Positions 1 through 8,631 of a stretch of 64,000 nucleotides of DNA are shown here, one piece after another; within the stretch, counting starts at the first letter, position 1; the number at the start of each line of letters is the position of its first letter. The notes below the pieces were generated by a model. It did not search any database and had not been told where the DNA came from. It was given only the letters and a program-made list of their open reading frames with translations. The position numbers were made by a program, and so were the translations under genes. Origin of the DNA: Chitinophagales bacterium (GTDB lineage Bacteria; Bacteroidota; Bacteroidia; Chitinophagales; LD1); assembly GCA_016787045.1 (NCBI GenBank), contig JAEUVA010000001.1, positions 1 to 64,000 of the forward strand, read 5' to 3'.

Positions 1-705
1 GATAGGGAGTATGGGTGGCGGCAAAAAGGGGGGCTTGCATTGCCCGCCATGGGTATGGCCGGCCAAAATCCAGCCGGTGTAGCCGTTCCAAACATCTAAG
101 TCGCAAACATCGGGGTTATGGCAGAGTACCAAATTAGCTATGGCGGGGTTGTAGTGGCTCATGGCTTGTGCGGGGTTAAAGTTGGGTCCCCAGTAGTCGT
201 CTATACCAATAAAGTTGATGCCTTGTATTTGTGCATTTTGATTTCGCAACATTGTAATGCCCGCTTGGGTGGCCATGTGGGTTACTTTTTCGGCTACTTT
301 TTGCAGCGTCCAGTTCATGCCGTAATCGTGGTTGCCTAAAATGCCCATCGTGCCTACGCTGCCGTGTACGGTGTGTTGCAGCACTTGTTGTAGTTGGTTG
401 TACCGGATAACCGGGTCGGTACCGTTTACAAAATCGCCAGTATAAACCACAAAGTGCGGTTGATATGCTTGTGCTTTGAGCAGTGCCTGAATGATAAACT
501 GTGTATCCACTTCATCGCCAATATGTAGATCACTGATTTGCATAATTGTTTTACCGACCAAGCTATCGGGCAGGTTTTTGACCGGCATATTGATTTTTAC
601 AAACTCTACCCAAAATGGCTCTATCTGCCAGGCGTACCCCCCGGCAGTTGCCAAAGCCCCTACCGCACCCATAGCACATTTTTTAATAAAAGTTTTTCGT
701 AGCAT
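1..705 (-). CDS. Metallophosphoesterase, YkuE/YaeI-like, C-terminus cut by window edge
   Basis: The reading frame is open for 235 codons from the ATG at 705 to the window edge, so the C-terminus is missing. All the calcineurin-like metal-binding blocks are visible in order: SDLHIGD near residue 59, YTGDF, GILGNHDYG, a CHNPD block and GHTHGGQ. The family is represented by B. subtilis YkuE and E. coli YaeI, membrane-surface phosphohydrolases; YaeI acts on UDP-diacylglucosamine-like lipids. The N-terminus (MLRKTFIKK followed by a Gly/Ala-rich hydrophobic stretch) resembles the Tat signal of YkuE, but the twin arginine is Arg-Lys. The exact substrate is not inferable. The family call is secure. 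Confidence 0.9.
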   Translation of the reverse strand, partial: MLRKTFIKKCAMGAVGALATAGGYAWQIEPFWVEFVKINMPVKNLPDSLVGKTIMQISDLHIGDEVDTQFIIQALLKAQAYQPHFVVYTGDFVNGTDPVIRYNQLQQVLQHTVHGSVGTMGILGNHDYGMNWTLQKVAEKVTHMATQAGITMLRNQNAQIQGINFIGIDDYWGPNFNPAQAMSHYNPAIANLVLCHNPDVCDLDVWNGYTGWILAGHTHGGQCKPPFLPPPILPI

Positions 706-1036
706 TTGGTTTTGGTGGGTAGAGGTATGTAAAGGATAATTTTTATATAAATATAGCTTGTTTGCAGAAAGTTACATTACTTACTATAGGCAGGAGGGGT
801 GGGGTGCGTAAGCACGGCATAAATGTGATGATGCTGATTTAAGAAACAAACAGATATGCATCATCTCTTTTATGCCGCTGAAGGTTAGCCAGTCGGCTTG
901 TCCGGCTGTATGGATACCTGACTACACTAAACTATTTGTGCAAAACTGAAATGACATTGCTGCCAACAAGCAAAATATGCGCAAAAAAAAACGGCAGGTT
1001 ATGCACCTGCCGTTACTTAATTTTTGTTTTTGCCTA
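706..1036. other. Gene-free interval with an imperfect inverted repeat
   Basis: No convincing coding sequence lies in these 331 bases between the start of the metallophosphoesterase gene and the end of acpP. The only structure seen is the hairpin described separately at 804-877. The reading frame that enters from 936 on the plus strand is simply the antisense of acpP. No good TAnnTTTG box was found directly before the metallophosphoesterase start. Confidence 0.6.
804..877. repeat. Small GTAA-loop hairpin followed by 20-bp imperfect inverted repeat
   Basis: Arms at 815-834 and 858-877 are reverse complements at 18 of 20 positions, with a 23-base A-rich spacer. Immediately to the left, 804-815 forms a 4-bp stem GTGC/GCAC with loop GTAA. 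A long stem with two internal mismatches beside a short foot hairpin is reminiscent of REP or IS200/IS605 terminal hairpins or a small MITE. No transposase is present, and no second copy was noticed in the window. There is no T-tract after either arm, so it is not a typical terminator. Confidence 0.6.
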
Positions 1037-1276
1037 TTACTTGCTTATCGTTTTTTCTAAGTACTCAATGGCCTGTCCTACAGTACCAATGGTTTCGGCT
1101 TGCTCATCAGGGATAGAGATGTTGAACTCCTTCTCAAACTCCATGATCAACTCCACCGTGTCTAACGAGTCGGCACCAAGGTCGTTGGTAAAGCTGGCCT
1201 CCGGGGTTACCTGGCCTTCTTCTACGCCTAACTTGTCAACGATAATTTTTTTTACTCTTTCAGCGATGTTTGACAT
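1037..1276 (-). CDS. acpP: Acyl carrier protein
   Basis: A 79-residue acidic protein beginning [10 protein letters not shown] with the 4'-phosphopantetheine attachment motif DSLDTVEL, the serine being residue 37. It carries growing acyl chains in fatty acid synthesis in the cytoplasm. An upstream in-frame start at 1375 would add 33 unrelated residues and cross the promoter, so the ATG at 1276 is chosen. Length is typical. In many Bacteroidota acpP is followed by fabF and rnc and then by the IPExxxVDY gene and pyk; here acpP is alone and divergent from those two, so fabF and rnc must be elsewhere. Confidence 0.97.
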   Translation of the reverse strand: MSNIAERVKKIIVDKLGVEEGQVTPEASFTNDLGADSLDTVELIMEFEKEFNISIPDEQAETIGTVGQAIEYLEKTISK

Positions 1277-1299
1277 GTTTATGGGTTTTAAATGTGGTG

Positions 1300-1329
1300 C
1301 GAAAGTAAAAACATCCTGCCCACCGCCAA
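1300..1329 (-). promoter_or_regulatory. acpP promoter, TTG-N19-TACTTTCG
   Basis: On the minus strand a TTG (1327-1329) is followed after exactly 19 bases by TACTTTCG (1300-1307). This matches the Bacteroidota sigma-A type consensus TTG-N19-TAnnTTTG with C for T at one position. It leaves a leader of about 20 bases before the acpP ATG. Confidence 0.65.
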
Positions 1330-1407
1330 ACAATATTTGAGTGGGCAAACAGGAGTGTGCAAAACCTTCGCCCACATAGTGGAAATATACCTACCTTAGC
1401 TTGTGCC

Positions 1408-1884
1408 ATGGCCGAAAAACGAATAAAAAACGAGTTTGATTTTAACTACCGTTTGGTAGGCATAGCCACTACACTAAAAGAGTATAAATTGGCATTTTAC
1501 CTGAACCAGATTTTAGACTGCGATTTCAGAAAACTGAAAGATCTTTTGTTTGAAAGCAGCGAGCGCGAGCGCAATGTGTTTTTTAGTGTACTCAAAGCAG
1601 AATCAGAAGATGAAGCCAGCGAATACATCATTTTTGCCAACAAAAACGGCACCGATACGTTATTACCTGAGGCACCGGCATTTGATTTTATTTTACAGAT
1701 ACAGGGCAAGCAAGTTCAAGAAGAGTTAGCAAGCATCATCGCCCAAATCAAAAAAGCCAATGAAGTGATGTTGTGCGCAGAGGTGCCGATAAGCAAAGTA
1801 AAAAACCACCACCGGCTTATTTATGAAGAAGAAAAACCAAATACCCGACCACTGTTTAAAAACCGGTTTGGAGCAAAAAAATAG
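1408..1884 (+). CDS. IPExxxVDY family protein
   Basis: A 158-residue protein of a family known in Bacteroidota by its signature Ile-Pro-Glu-x3-Val-Asp-Tyr, here present as LPEAPAFDF near residue 92. Function is unknown; the family is almost always encoded beside pyruvate kinase, as here, with only two bases between the genes. The ATG at 1408 (MAEKRIKNEF) is chosen over 1357 because the extra residues are not family-like and the weak promoter-like TACCTTAG lies just upstream. The protein is charged, without a signal peptide or membrane segment, so it is probably cytoplasmic. Confidence 0.88.
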   Translation: MAEKRIKNEFDFNYRLVGIATTLKEYKLAFYLNQILDCDFRKLKDLLFESSERERNVFFSVLKAESEDEASEYIIFANKNGTDTLLPEAPAFDFILQIQGKQVQEELASIIAQIKKANEVMLCAEVPISKVKNHHRLIYEEEKPNTRPLFKNRFGAKK

Positions 1885-1886
1885 CT

Positions 1887-3317
1887 ATGCGCATACGAAT
1901 CAATAAAACAAAAATAATAGCCACCTATGGCCCCGCTTGCAGCAGTATAGAGGTGATGGAAAATATGGTCAAAAACGGTTTAGATGTTTTTCGTTTTAAC
2001 ATGAGCCATGGCGACCATGCTCAGCACTTGGATGGTTTTGAAAAAGTACGGCAAATCAACAAGCAGCACAACCTCAACATAGCCATATTAGCCGACCTAC
2101 AAGGGCCAAAAATCCGCTTGGGCGAAGTGCGTGATAATATAGAAGTGCTTGAAGCCGGGCGCGAAGTGGAGATTACCAACAAAGAGTGCATCAGTACATT
2201 CAAAAAAATATTTATCAGCTACAACCATTTACCACAGGAGGTAGAACCGGGCGATGCCATTTTGATTGATGATGGTAAAATTGAACTAAAAGTAATCAGC
2301 AGCAATCGTAAAGACCTTATCAAAGCCAAGGTTATTGTAGGCGGCAAAATCAGCAGCAACAAAGGCGTAAACCTGCCCGATACCAAAACCTCTGTGCCTG
2401 CACTTACCGATAAAGACCGTAAAGATTTAAAATTTGCCATTGCCAATGGAGCCAATTGGATAGCTCTCTCTTTTGTGCGCTCGCCCGAAGATGTGCTGGA
2501 ACTGAAAAAGATAGTGGGCAAGAAAAACTCTTACCTCAAAGTAATGGCCAAAATTGAAAAGCCGGAAGCCCTAAAAGAGATTGATGAGATAATTAGGGTA
2601 AGCGATGGTATTATGATTGCCCGTGGCGATTTGGCCGTTGAGGTACCGCAAGAAAAAATGCCGCTTATTCAAAAAGACATCATCAGCCGCTGCATCCGCC
2701 AGGCCAAACCCGTGGTGGTGGCCACGCAAATGATGGACAGCATGATAGAAAACCCCAACCCCACCCGTGCCGAAATTACCGATGTGGCCAATGCCGTGAT
2801 AGATGGTGCCGATGCCGTAATGCTGAGTGGCGAAACCAGCACCGGTAAACACCCGGGCAGGGTAATAGAGATTATGGAGCGCATCTTGAGCAATGTAGAG
2901 CATTCCGGCATGATTTACGATAAAGACCTGCGAGCCGAAAAGCGATCAAATACGTTTATTAGTGATGCCATTTGCTACAATGCCGCCCGCATGAGCAGCG
3001 AGCTGGGTGCCAAAGCCATAGTAGGGATGACCTTTTCGGGCTACACGGCCTTTATGCTCAGCAGCTACCGGCCCAAGGCCAACATTTTCATTTTTACTGA
3101 AAACCGCGACTTGCTCAACACCCTTAGTTTGTGCTGGGGGGTTCGCGCTTTTTACTACGATAAGTTTGTTGGGACTGATACTTCTATCCGCGATGTTATC
3201 CGCACGCTCAAAGAAAACAGCATACTTAAAGCAAATGATTTAGTAGTAAATGTAGGTAGTATGCCTTTAGCCAGTAAGGGCCGAGCAAATATGATGAAGG
3301 TAACCGTAGTAGAATAA
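1887..3317 (+). CDS. pyk: Pyruvate kinase
   Basis: This 476-residue protein is full length for a bacterial pyruvate kinase and converts phosphoenolpyruvate and ADP to pyruvate and ATP. It shows the N-terminal KTKIIATYGPACSS block, the substrate and metal-binding segment MAKIEKPEAL...DGIMIARGDLAVEV near residues 220-250, and the TQMMDSMI...PTRAEITDVANAVIDGADAVMLSGET block. The C-terminal regulatory domain is present. It is cotranscribed with the IPExxxVDY gene and converges with the CoaC-like gene four bases downstream. Confidence 0.98.
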   Translation: MRIRINKTKIIATYGPACSSIEVMENMVKNGLDVFRFNMSHGDHAQHLDGFEKVRQINKQHNLNIAILADLQGPKIRLGEVRDNIEVLEAGREVEITNKECISTFKKIFISYNHLPQEVEPGDAILIDDGKIELKVISSNRKDLIKAKVIVGGKISSNKGVNLPDTKTSVPALTDKDRKDLKFAIANGANWIALSFVRSPEDVLELKKIVGKKNSYLKVMAKIEKPEALKEIDEIIRVSDGIMIARGDLAVEVPQEKMPLIQKDIISRCIRQAKPVVVATQMMDSMIENPNPTRAEITDVANAVIDGADAVMLSGETSTGKHPGRVIEIMERILSNVEHSGMIYDKDLRAEKRSNTFISDAICYNAARMSSELGAKAIVGMTFSGYTAFMLSSYRPKANIFIFTENRDLLNTLSLCWGVRAFYYDKFVGTDTSIRDVIRTLKENSILKANDLVVNVGSMPLASKGRANMMKVTVVE

Positions 3318-3321
3318 AAAA

Positions 3322-3867
3322 CTACCTGAAATACTCCTGCAAATGCTGAACAATGTGTTCCGGCTCGGCCATGCGGCCTTCGCCAGACAATCCGCTGGCT
3401 AATTCACCATCTTCTACCGGTATAAGCAAATTGCCATAAGAGTGCAGCAATTCAATATTTCGTTTTACAGCTTTGTGCTTCCACATGTCTAAATCCATAG
3501 CGGGGGCAAAAAACACGGGGCATTTGGCCGATAGGTACGTGGCCAGCAACATATTATCGCAAATACCGTGTGCCATCTTAGCTATTGTATTGGCACTGGC
3601 GGGTGCTATAAGCATAGCATCGGCCCAGAGCCCAAGTTCTACGTGGTTATTCCAGACCTGCGTGTTACCCGCAAAATCGGCCATGGCTTCGTTTTTGCTG
3701 AGCGTAGAAAGAGTAAGGGGTGTAATAAACTCTGTGGCAGATTTGGTGAGGATAACCTTGACTTCTGCACCACTTTTAACTAACAAGCGGGTAAGAAAAG
3801 CCGACTTGTATGCAGCAATAGAACCACAAACCCCGAGTACAATTTTTTTTGCTTGCAGGTTGTTCAT
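3322..3867 (-). CDS. Phosphopantothenoylcysteine decarboxylase domain protein (CoaC only)
   Basis: A 181-residue flavoprotein of the CoaC/HFCD family: LGVCGSIAAYKS at the FMN-binding N-terminus, an NHVELG...ADAMLIAPASANTIAKMAHGICDN segment carrying the catalytic-type histidine, and PAMDLDMW. It decarboxylates 4'-phosphopantothenoylcysteine in coenzyme A synthesis. Bacterial enzymes are usually fused to a phosphopantothenate-cysteine ligase domain (CoaB), giving about 400 residues; here the frame ends cleanly after the flavoprotein domain and pyk begins on the other strand. CoaB must be encoded elsewhere, or this is a stand-alone member. It follows the omega-like gene and probably shares its operon. 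Confidence 0.9.
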   Translation of the reverse strand: MNNLQAKKIVLGVCGSIAAYKSAFLTRLLVKSGAEVKVILTKSATEFITPLTLSTLSKNEAMADFAGNTQVWNNHVELGLWADAMLIAPASANTIAKMAHGICDNMLLATYLSAKCPVFFAPAMDLDMWKHKAVKRNIELLHSYGNLLIPVEDGELASGLSGEGRMAEPEHIVQHLQEYFR

Positions 3868-3889
3868 GGTGGTAAACTAAGGTTGAAAA

Positions 3890-4231
3890 TTATTCTGCCG
3901 CAACCGGCTCCTGAGTGCGGTAGTTCAGTTCATCGCTCATAAACTCTTTAGTAGCGATGATGGTAGGGTGCGGCAATTTTTCGTAGAATTTAGAAATTTC
4001 TATCTGCTCGCGGTTTTCTTGTATCTCTTCGTAGCCATCGTTGTGCGTGGCAAAGTCCTCTAACTTAGAATGGAGTTCCTCCTTAATATCGCGCGAAATC
4101 TGATTGGCTCTGCGGGCAATCACGTACAGCGACTCGTACACATTATTCGTTTTCTGACCAATGGCTTGCAGGTTTTGCGTTTCTAAAACCGGAGCTATTT
4201 GGGTCAGTTTCATGCGTTTTGTCTTATCCAT
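3890..4231 (-). CDS. DNA-directed RNA polymerase omega-like subunit (Rpb6/RpoZ family)
   Basis: A 113-residue protein whose central segment (NVYESLYVIARRANQISRDIKEELHSKLEDF) matches the Bacteroidota RpoZ/Rpb6-like family, which binds the beta-prime subunit of RNA polymerase and aids its assembly. The start codon overlaps the last eight bases of bamD (ATGGATAA), suggesting translational coupling. The order bamD, omega-like, coaC is the usual Bacteroidota arrangement. The sequence is distant from proteobacterial RpoZ, so the call rests on both motif and context. Confidence 0.82.
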   Translation of the reverse strand: MDKTKRMKLTQIAPVLETQNLQAIGQKTNNVYESLYVIARRANQISRDIKEELHSKLEDFATHNDGYEEIQENREQIEISKFYEKLPHPTIIATKEFMSDELNYRTQEPVAAE

Positions 4232-5372
4232 TTGATTTCAGTTTTTTGAGTTGTTCGGTGCTGTTCAGAAAAATCTTTTCCGCTTCTTTAAAGTACTTGC
4301 TTTTAGGGAAAAGGTCGGCAAATGTATAATAATTTTGCACAGTTTTTTGCAAAGCAGTTTCGCGCTCCTTTTCCTTCTTCATTTCGCTCAGCAAAAAGTA
4401 GTTTTTAACAATCATAAAATGCCCGCGCTCTATCCAGTCACTAAACTCTTGCTTTTGCTTTTCATCGGCAATAAAGGGTAACTGCTGCTTGGCTTCTGCA
4501 AAGGCAGTTTTGTAGGTCCGCTCCTTATCGCCAAGGGGGCAGGCATCGGCCCATTCAAACGAACTTTTTACCGCCAGATAGTGCGATTGCTGCTCGTATT
4601 TTTGGGCCTCCTCTAAATACTTGCTTTGGGCAAACTTGTATTTAAAGGATTGGTAGCTCTCTATCACATGCTTAAAGCGCTCTACCCGCTTTTCAAACAC
4701 TGAGTTTTCGGCATACTTGTAATTGGCCTTCACAATCATGAAACTAATCTTCTCATTGTCTTCAATATCGGGGTAATCTTTCAACAGGTTTTCATACGAA
4801 GTAGCCGCTGCTTTGTAGTTTTGTGTACGGTAGTATAAATCGGCACTACTTAGGGCTTTTTTTTCTAACTTTTTGCGCAGCTTGCTTACGGCATCGTTGC
4901 TCTCGTTAGTGTATTTACTATCCGGAAACATATTAAAAAAATACTGAAATGCCTCCAGCGCTTTGAGCGTATAGGTTTGATCTAAATCGGGCTTGGGGGA
5001 TAATTGCAAGTAACTTTTGGCGTACATATACAAACACTCCTCTGCGTGTACCCCGTTGGGATATTGGTCAAAAAAATTTTTGTAGTGATAAGCCGAAATC
5101 ATGTAGTCGCCTTGCTTGTAGTTGGCCATACAATACATGTAATAAAAATCTTCTACTGATTCGCGGCCTTTGAGCAAGCCAATGAGTTCTTCCAACACCG
5201 GAATACACTTTACGTATTCTTTCTTGTTGTACCATTGAGTGGCCTTGGCTTTTTTGTACTCAATGCTGGTGCTTTTGAGCACTTTCTCAGGTGTTTCGCA
5301 GGCGCTCAAAACCAGTAAACCCACCAATACAGTGAACGAAAGTAAAGAGTAAAACGGACGAGAAAGCATCAT
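4224..5372 (-). CDS. bamD: Outer membrane assembly lipoprotein BamD-like
   Basis: A lipoprotein signal ends in LSAC with the modified cysteine at residue 25, and the mature protein is built of TPR-like helical repeats (KATQWYNKKEYVKCIPVLEEL, DYMISAYHYKNFFDQYP, NYKAAATSYENLLKDYPD), the layout of BamD/YfiO. BamD is the periplasmic lipoprotein partner of BamA in beta-barrel insertion. At 382 residues it is longer than E. coli BamD (about 245) and than most Bacteroidota homologues, with extra helices in the C-terminal half. Start may be the first or the second of two adjacent ATGs (5372 or 5369). It is the first gene of the operon with the omega-like gene and coaC. Confidence 0.88.
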   Translation of the reverse strand: MMLSRPFYSLLSFTVLVGLLVLSACETPEKVLKSTSIEYKKAKATQWYNKKEYVKCIPVLEELIGLLKGRESVEDFYYMYCMANYKQGDYMISAYHYKNFFDQYPNGVHAEECLYMYAKSYLQLSPKPDLDQTYTLKALEAFQYFFNMFPDSKYTNESNDAVSKLRKKLEKKALSSADLYYRTQNYKAAATSYENLLKDYPDIEDNEKISFMIVKANYKYAENSVFEKRVERFKHVIESYQSFKYKFAQSKYLEEAQKYEQQSHYLAVKSSFEWADACPLGDKERTYKTAFAEAKQQLPFIADEKQKQEFSDWIERGHFMIVKNYFLLSEMKKEKERETALQKTVQNYYTFADLFPKSKYFKEAEKIFLNSTEQLKKLKSNG

Positions 5373-5383
5373 AAAACGGGGCG

Positions 5384-5413
5384 CAAATCAACTTTAAGTT
5401 TTGGCATTTACAA
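5384..5413 (-). promoter_or_regulatory. bamD promoter, TTG-N19-TTGATTTG
   Basis: On the minus strand TTG (5411-5413) is followed after exactly 19 bases by TTGATTTG (5384-5391), one mismatch from TAnnTTTG. The box ends 11 bases before the ATG at 5372. Confidence 0.5.
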
Positions 5414-5507
5414 AAAACGGTGTTTAAGAGATTTATTGCATCGCTGCACAGTTAACCCAAATCGCATAAATGGTCAATATTAGCTAATCTGTATATTGCA
5501 GCCGTTT

Positions 5508-6185
5508 ATGCGCATAGATATTATCACCGTACAGCCCGATTTGTTAGAAAGCCCTTTCAATCATTCTATACTCAAGCGCGCCAAACAAAAGGGCTTGCTG
5601 GAAGTAAACCTCATTAACCTGCGCGACTATGCCACCAACAAGCACCGTACTACCGATGATTACCAATACGGTGGCGGAGCCGGCATGGTGATGCTCTGCG
5701 AACCCATAGCCAAGTGCATAGACGAGTTAAAAAGTGAGCGCCATTATGACGAGGTGATTTACATGACCCCCGATGGAGAAACTTTGAAGCAAAGTGATGT
5801 CAACATACTTTCGCTTAAACAAAACCTCATTATTCTATGCGGGCATTACAAAGGCATTGATGAGCGCATTCGTGAGTTGTACATTACCAAAGAAATATCC
5901 ATTGGTGATTATGTACTGAGCGGTGGCGAGTTGGCAGCAGCTATTTTGGTAGATGCCATTGGCCGATTACTGCCCGGAGTGTTGAATGATGAAACCAGCG
6001 CACTGTTTGATTCATTTCAAGATGGCTTGCTTTCACCACCTGTTTACACCCGCCCCGAAGAGTTTAAAGGATTAAAAGTGCCCGATGTTTTGCTTTCCGG
6101 CCACGAAAAAAACATCCGGGAATGGCGGCACGAAAAAGCGATTGAGCGCACCAGACAACGCAGACCCGACTTATTGAATGAGTAG
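5508..6185 (+). CDS. trmD: tRNA (guanine-N1-)-methyltransferase
   Basis: This 225-residue SPOUT methyltransferase makes m1G37 in tRNAs reading codons that start with C or G. Visible family blocks are [20 protein letters not shown], the knotted SAM-binding region [12 protein letters not shown] and [15 protein letters not shown], and SPPVYTRP. The ATG at 5508 is preferred; an in-frame TTG four codons upstream is unlikely. The last eight bases overlap the start of the peptidase gene, implying coupling. Confidence 0.97.
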   Translation: MRIDIITVQPDLLESPFNHSILKRAKQKGLLEVNLINLRDYATNKHRTTDDYQYGGGAGMVMLCEPIAKCIDELKSERHYDEVIYMTPDGETLKQSDVNILSLKQNLIILCGHYKGIDERIRELYITKEISIGDYVLSGGELAAAILVDAIGRLLPGVLNDETSALFDSFQDGLLSPPVYTRPEEFKGLKVPDVLLSGHEKNIREWRHEKAIERTRQRRPDLLNE

Positions 6186-8610
6186 CAAAAAATTGAGCAT
6201 GAACAGATTCTTCCTCTCCACATTATTGCTGATGCTTATCATCTCCTTTTGTAAAGCAGAGGATTTACGCAGCGATACCATAGATGTGCGCTCCTACTAC
6301 CTGCAGTTAGACCTTACAGATTTTGGCGGTAAAATTTTGAAAGGCGAAGCCCGCATGGGCATCAAAGCAAAAATGAATGGGGTGAAAGGAATTCGGTTAG
6401 ACCTCCTCAAACTGACTGTAGATTCTATAAAAGTAGAAAATTACTTAGCCCCGTTTATACACAACGATACGCTCATCAACATTGACCTGCTCACCACACT
6501 CAATACCAATGATAGCGTAACCATCACCGTATTTTACAAAGGCAACCCTTTACAAATGAGTGGTGATATTGGGGGCTTTTACTGGACCAGCAGTTATGCC
6601 TTCAACATTGGTGTAAGTTTTTTAGAAGACCCGCACAACTACGGCCGGGTGTGGTTTCCGTGTTTAGATAACTTCAGGCAACGCAGTTACTACGAGTTTA
6701 AGATAACCACCAAAAACATTCATAAAGCATTTTGCAATGGCATTTTGCAAAGTGAAACTACGGTTGGCCCAAACAAAGTGTGGCATTGGAAATTGCAACA
6801 GCCCATACCCACTTACCTGGCCAGCGTAGCGGTAAGCCAATACGAAACCCTGTACGACACCGTGCAAGGCCTACAAGGGGTAAAAGAGATTCAGTTAGCG
6901 GCTCGCGCTTCAGACACTTCAAACCTCAAAAACCTGTTTGTGCATTTGCCCGATGCGTTTCATATCTACGAAAAACTATTTGGCCCCTACCAGTGGGATA
7001 GAATTGGCTATTGCATTGTACCCTTTGCAGCCGGTGCCATGGAACATGCTACCAATATTGGTTTTATGCAGTACTACCTCAACATTGCCTCTGCCGAGTG
7101 CGAAGAGGCCATGGCTCACGAACTATCGCACCACTGGTTTGGCAACTTAGTTACCTGCGACTCTGCCAGCGAAATGTGGCTGAACGAGGGCTGGGCGCGC
7201 TACTGCGAAAAGCTGTTTATAGAGCAACTCTATGGCGACTCTGCCTACAAGCAAAGCATGCGCGAAATGCACGAAGATGTGCTACACCGTACCCATCTGC
7301 GCGATGGCGGCTACTACCCCGTAAGCGGTGTACCAACAGAGCAAACTTACTCCTCTACAGTATTTGATAAAGGGGCAGATATGATACATACCCTGCGCTG
7401 GTACATGGGCGACAGCATGTTTTTTAAGTGTATAAATGACTACCTCCAACATTACAGTTGGCACACTGTAAGTACAGCCAATTTGCGCGATTACCTGATG
7501 CAATGCAGCGGCTACAACCTTCACAATTACTTTGATGACTGGATTTACCAAAAAGGGTTTGCACATTTTAGTATAGAGAACCTGAACATAAAATACACCG
7601 GTGCAGATGCAGAATGGGCCGAGTTTACTGTACGTCAACGCTTGCACCATGCAGAGCGTTACTACACCGGTGTACCAATAAAAGTAACTTACATTTCGCG
7701 ACAAGGCACTCCCCTGCTTAGTGAAACAATATGGGTGAGCGGAGATTGTACCGGGCATCAATCACCCATTATCAATTCTTGGCAAGGCATTGGAATGATT
7801 GTAGTAGATTTTGACGAAAACCTGCAAGATGCTATTAGCGACTTTTACTATTTAATTTCCGACACTGGGTTGTTTGATTTCAAAGTAGCAAGAGCTAAAC
7901 TTGGTATAAAAACCAATGCTGCAATTTCCCCGGTTTTGGTGCGTATAGAGCATAACTGGATTCGCCCCGAACCCTTGCAAAACAAAATTTCGGGACTTCA
8001 CCTTAGCAACCGCAGATACTGGACTGTAGATGCCTCTCGGACCATCGGCATCAATAACATTTTCAATGCTAATCTATTACTCCCCTACGATGGTACAGAC
8101 CCCGGCTTAGATCAGAGTTTTTTTACCAATACGGAAGATAGCTTAGTAGTAATGTACCGCCCAAATAACAACACCGAATGGCAAATAGCCGATTCCTTTT
8201 TTATTGATGTAAAAAATAATGCTGCCGATAAAAAAGGAGAAGCCATAGTTTACAATGTTCAAAAAGGGCAGTACTGTTTCGCTATTTGGAATAGCAACAT
8301 AACTGATACCACCACTGCCGATGCCGATTGTGCGTTTCAGATAAATGCCTTAGCCCCTCTGCAAATCGGTTGTGATTTTGAAATTTTTCCGAACCCAACA
8401 AACCATTTACTGAATGTAACTTTTGCAGCAAATGAGTTTGAAAAAGTATGGATAACAGATGTAGTGGGTCGTGTAGTCTATCAATACACAATAGATAAAA
8501 ACAATACTATCCACACGTTAGCGGTAAACGGCTGGAGCAGCGGGCTGTATTACATCACCTTGCTCTCAAAAAATCGGCACCGCAAAACAAAACCGTTTGT
8601 CATCCATTAA
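6178..8610 (+). CDS. M1-family metallopeptidase with C-terminal T9SS type A sorting domain
   Basis: The zinc site HELSHHW (H314, E315, H318) is followed 18 residues later by the third ligand in NEGW (E337), the gluzincin M1 aminopeptidase pattern. The substrate-binding GAMEN motif reads GAMEH at residues 286-290. After a variable region the protein ends in a type A sorting domain ([13 protein letters not shown] ... GLYYITLLS), so it is predicted to be exported by Sec and then carried to the surface by T9SS. The start at 6178 overlaps trmD; the ATG at 6199 gives a cleaner signal peptide ([20 protein letters not shown]) and may be the true start. Function: probably an extracellular peptidase. 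Confidence 0.9.
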   Translation: MSSKKLSMNRFFLSTLLLMLIISFCKAEDLRSDTIDVRSYYLQLDLTDFGGKILKGEARMGIKAKMNGVKGIRLDLLKLTVDSIKVENYLAPFIHNDTLINIDLLTTLNTNDSVTITVFYKGNPLQMSGDIGGFYWTSSYAFNIGVSFLEDPHNYGRVWFPCLDNFRQRSYYEFKITTKNIHKAFCNGILQSETTVGPNKVWHWKLQQPIPTYLASVAVSQYETLYDTVQGLQGVKEIQLAARASDTSNLKNLFVHLPDAFHIYEKLFGPYQWDRIGYCIVPFAAGAMEHATNIGFMQYYLNIASAECEEAMAHELSHHWFGNLVTCDSASEMWLNEGWARYCEKLFIEQLYGDSAYKQSMREMHEDVLHRTHLRDGGYYPVSGVPTEQTYSSTVFDKGADMIHTLRWYMGDSMFFKCINDYLQHYSWHTVSTANLRDYLMQCSGYNLHNYFDDWIYQKGFAHFSIENLNIKYTGADAEWAEFTVRQRLHHAERYYTGVPIKVTYISRQGTPLLSETIWVSGDCTGHQSPIINSWQGIGMIVVDFDENLQDAISDFYYLISDTGLFDFKVARAKLGIKTNAAISPVLVRIEHNWIRPEPLQNKISGLHLSNRRYWTVDASRTIGINNIFNANLLLPYDGTDPGLDQSFFTNTEDSLVVMYRPNNNTEWQIADSFFIDVKNNAADKKGEAIVYNVQKGQYCFAIWNSNITDTTTADADCAFQINALAPLQIGCDFEIFPNPTNHLLNVTFAANEFEKVWITDVVGRVVYQYTIDKNNTIHTLAVNGWSSGLYYITLLSKNRHRKTKPFVIH

Positions 8611-8626
8611 GAGTGTATTAAGTTCG
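8597..8626 (+). promoter_or_regulatory. Promoter TTG-N19-TAAGTTCG before the TPR protein gene
   Basis: TTG (8597-8599) and TAAGTTCG (8619-8626) are separated by exactly 19 bases. The box overlaps the end of the upstream peptidase gene and stops only five bases before the ATG at 8632, so the transcript would start at or within a few bases of the start codon. Confidence 0.55.
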
Positions 8627-8631
8627 CCACC

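Noticed and set aside
936..1340. 134-residue plus-strand frame over acpP
   Set aside because: It is the antisense of the clear acyl carrier protein gene and has no protein-family features.
3299..3340. Weak hairpin GTAG/CTAC between pyk and coaC
   Set aside because: Only four base pairs and part of coding sequence on one side; not a credible terminator.
7282..7761. 159-residue minus-strand frame inside the M1 peptidase gene
   Set aside because: It lies wholly opposite a well-supported coding sequence, with no family match.
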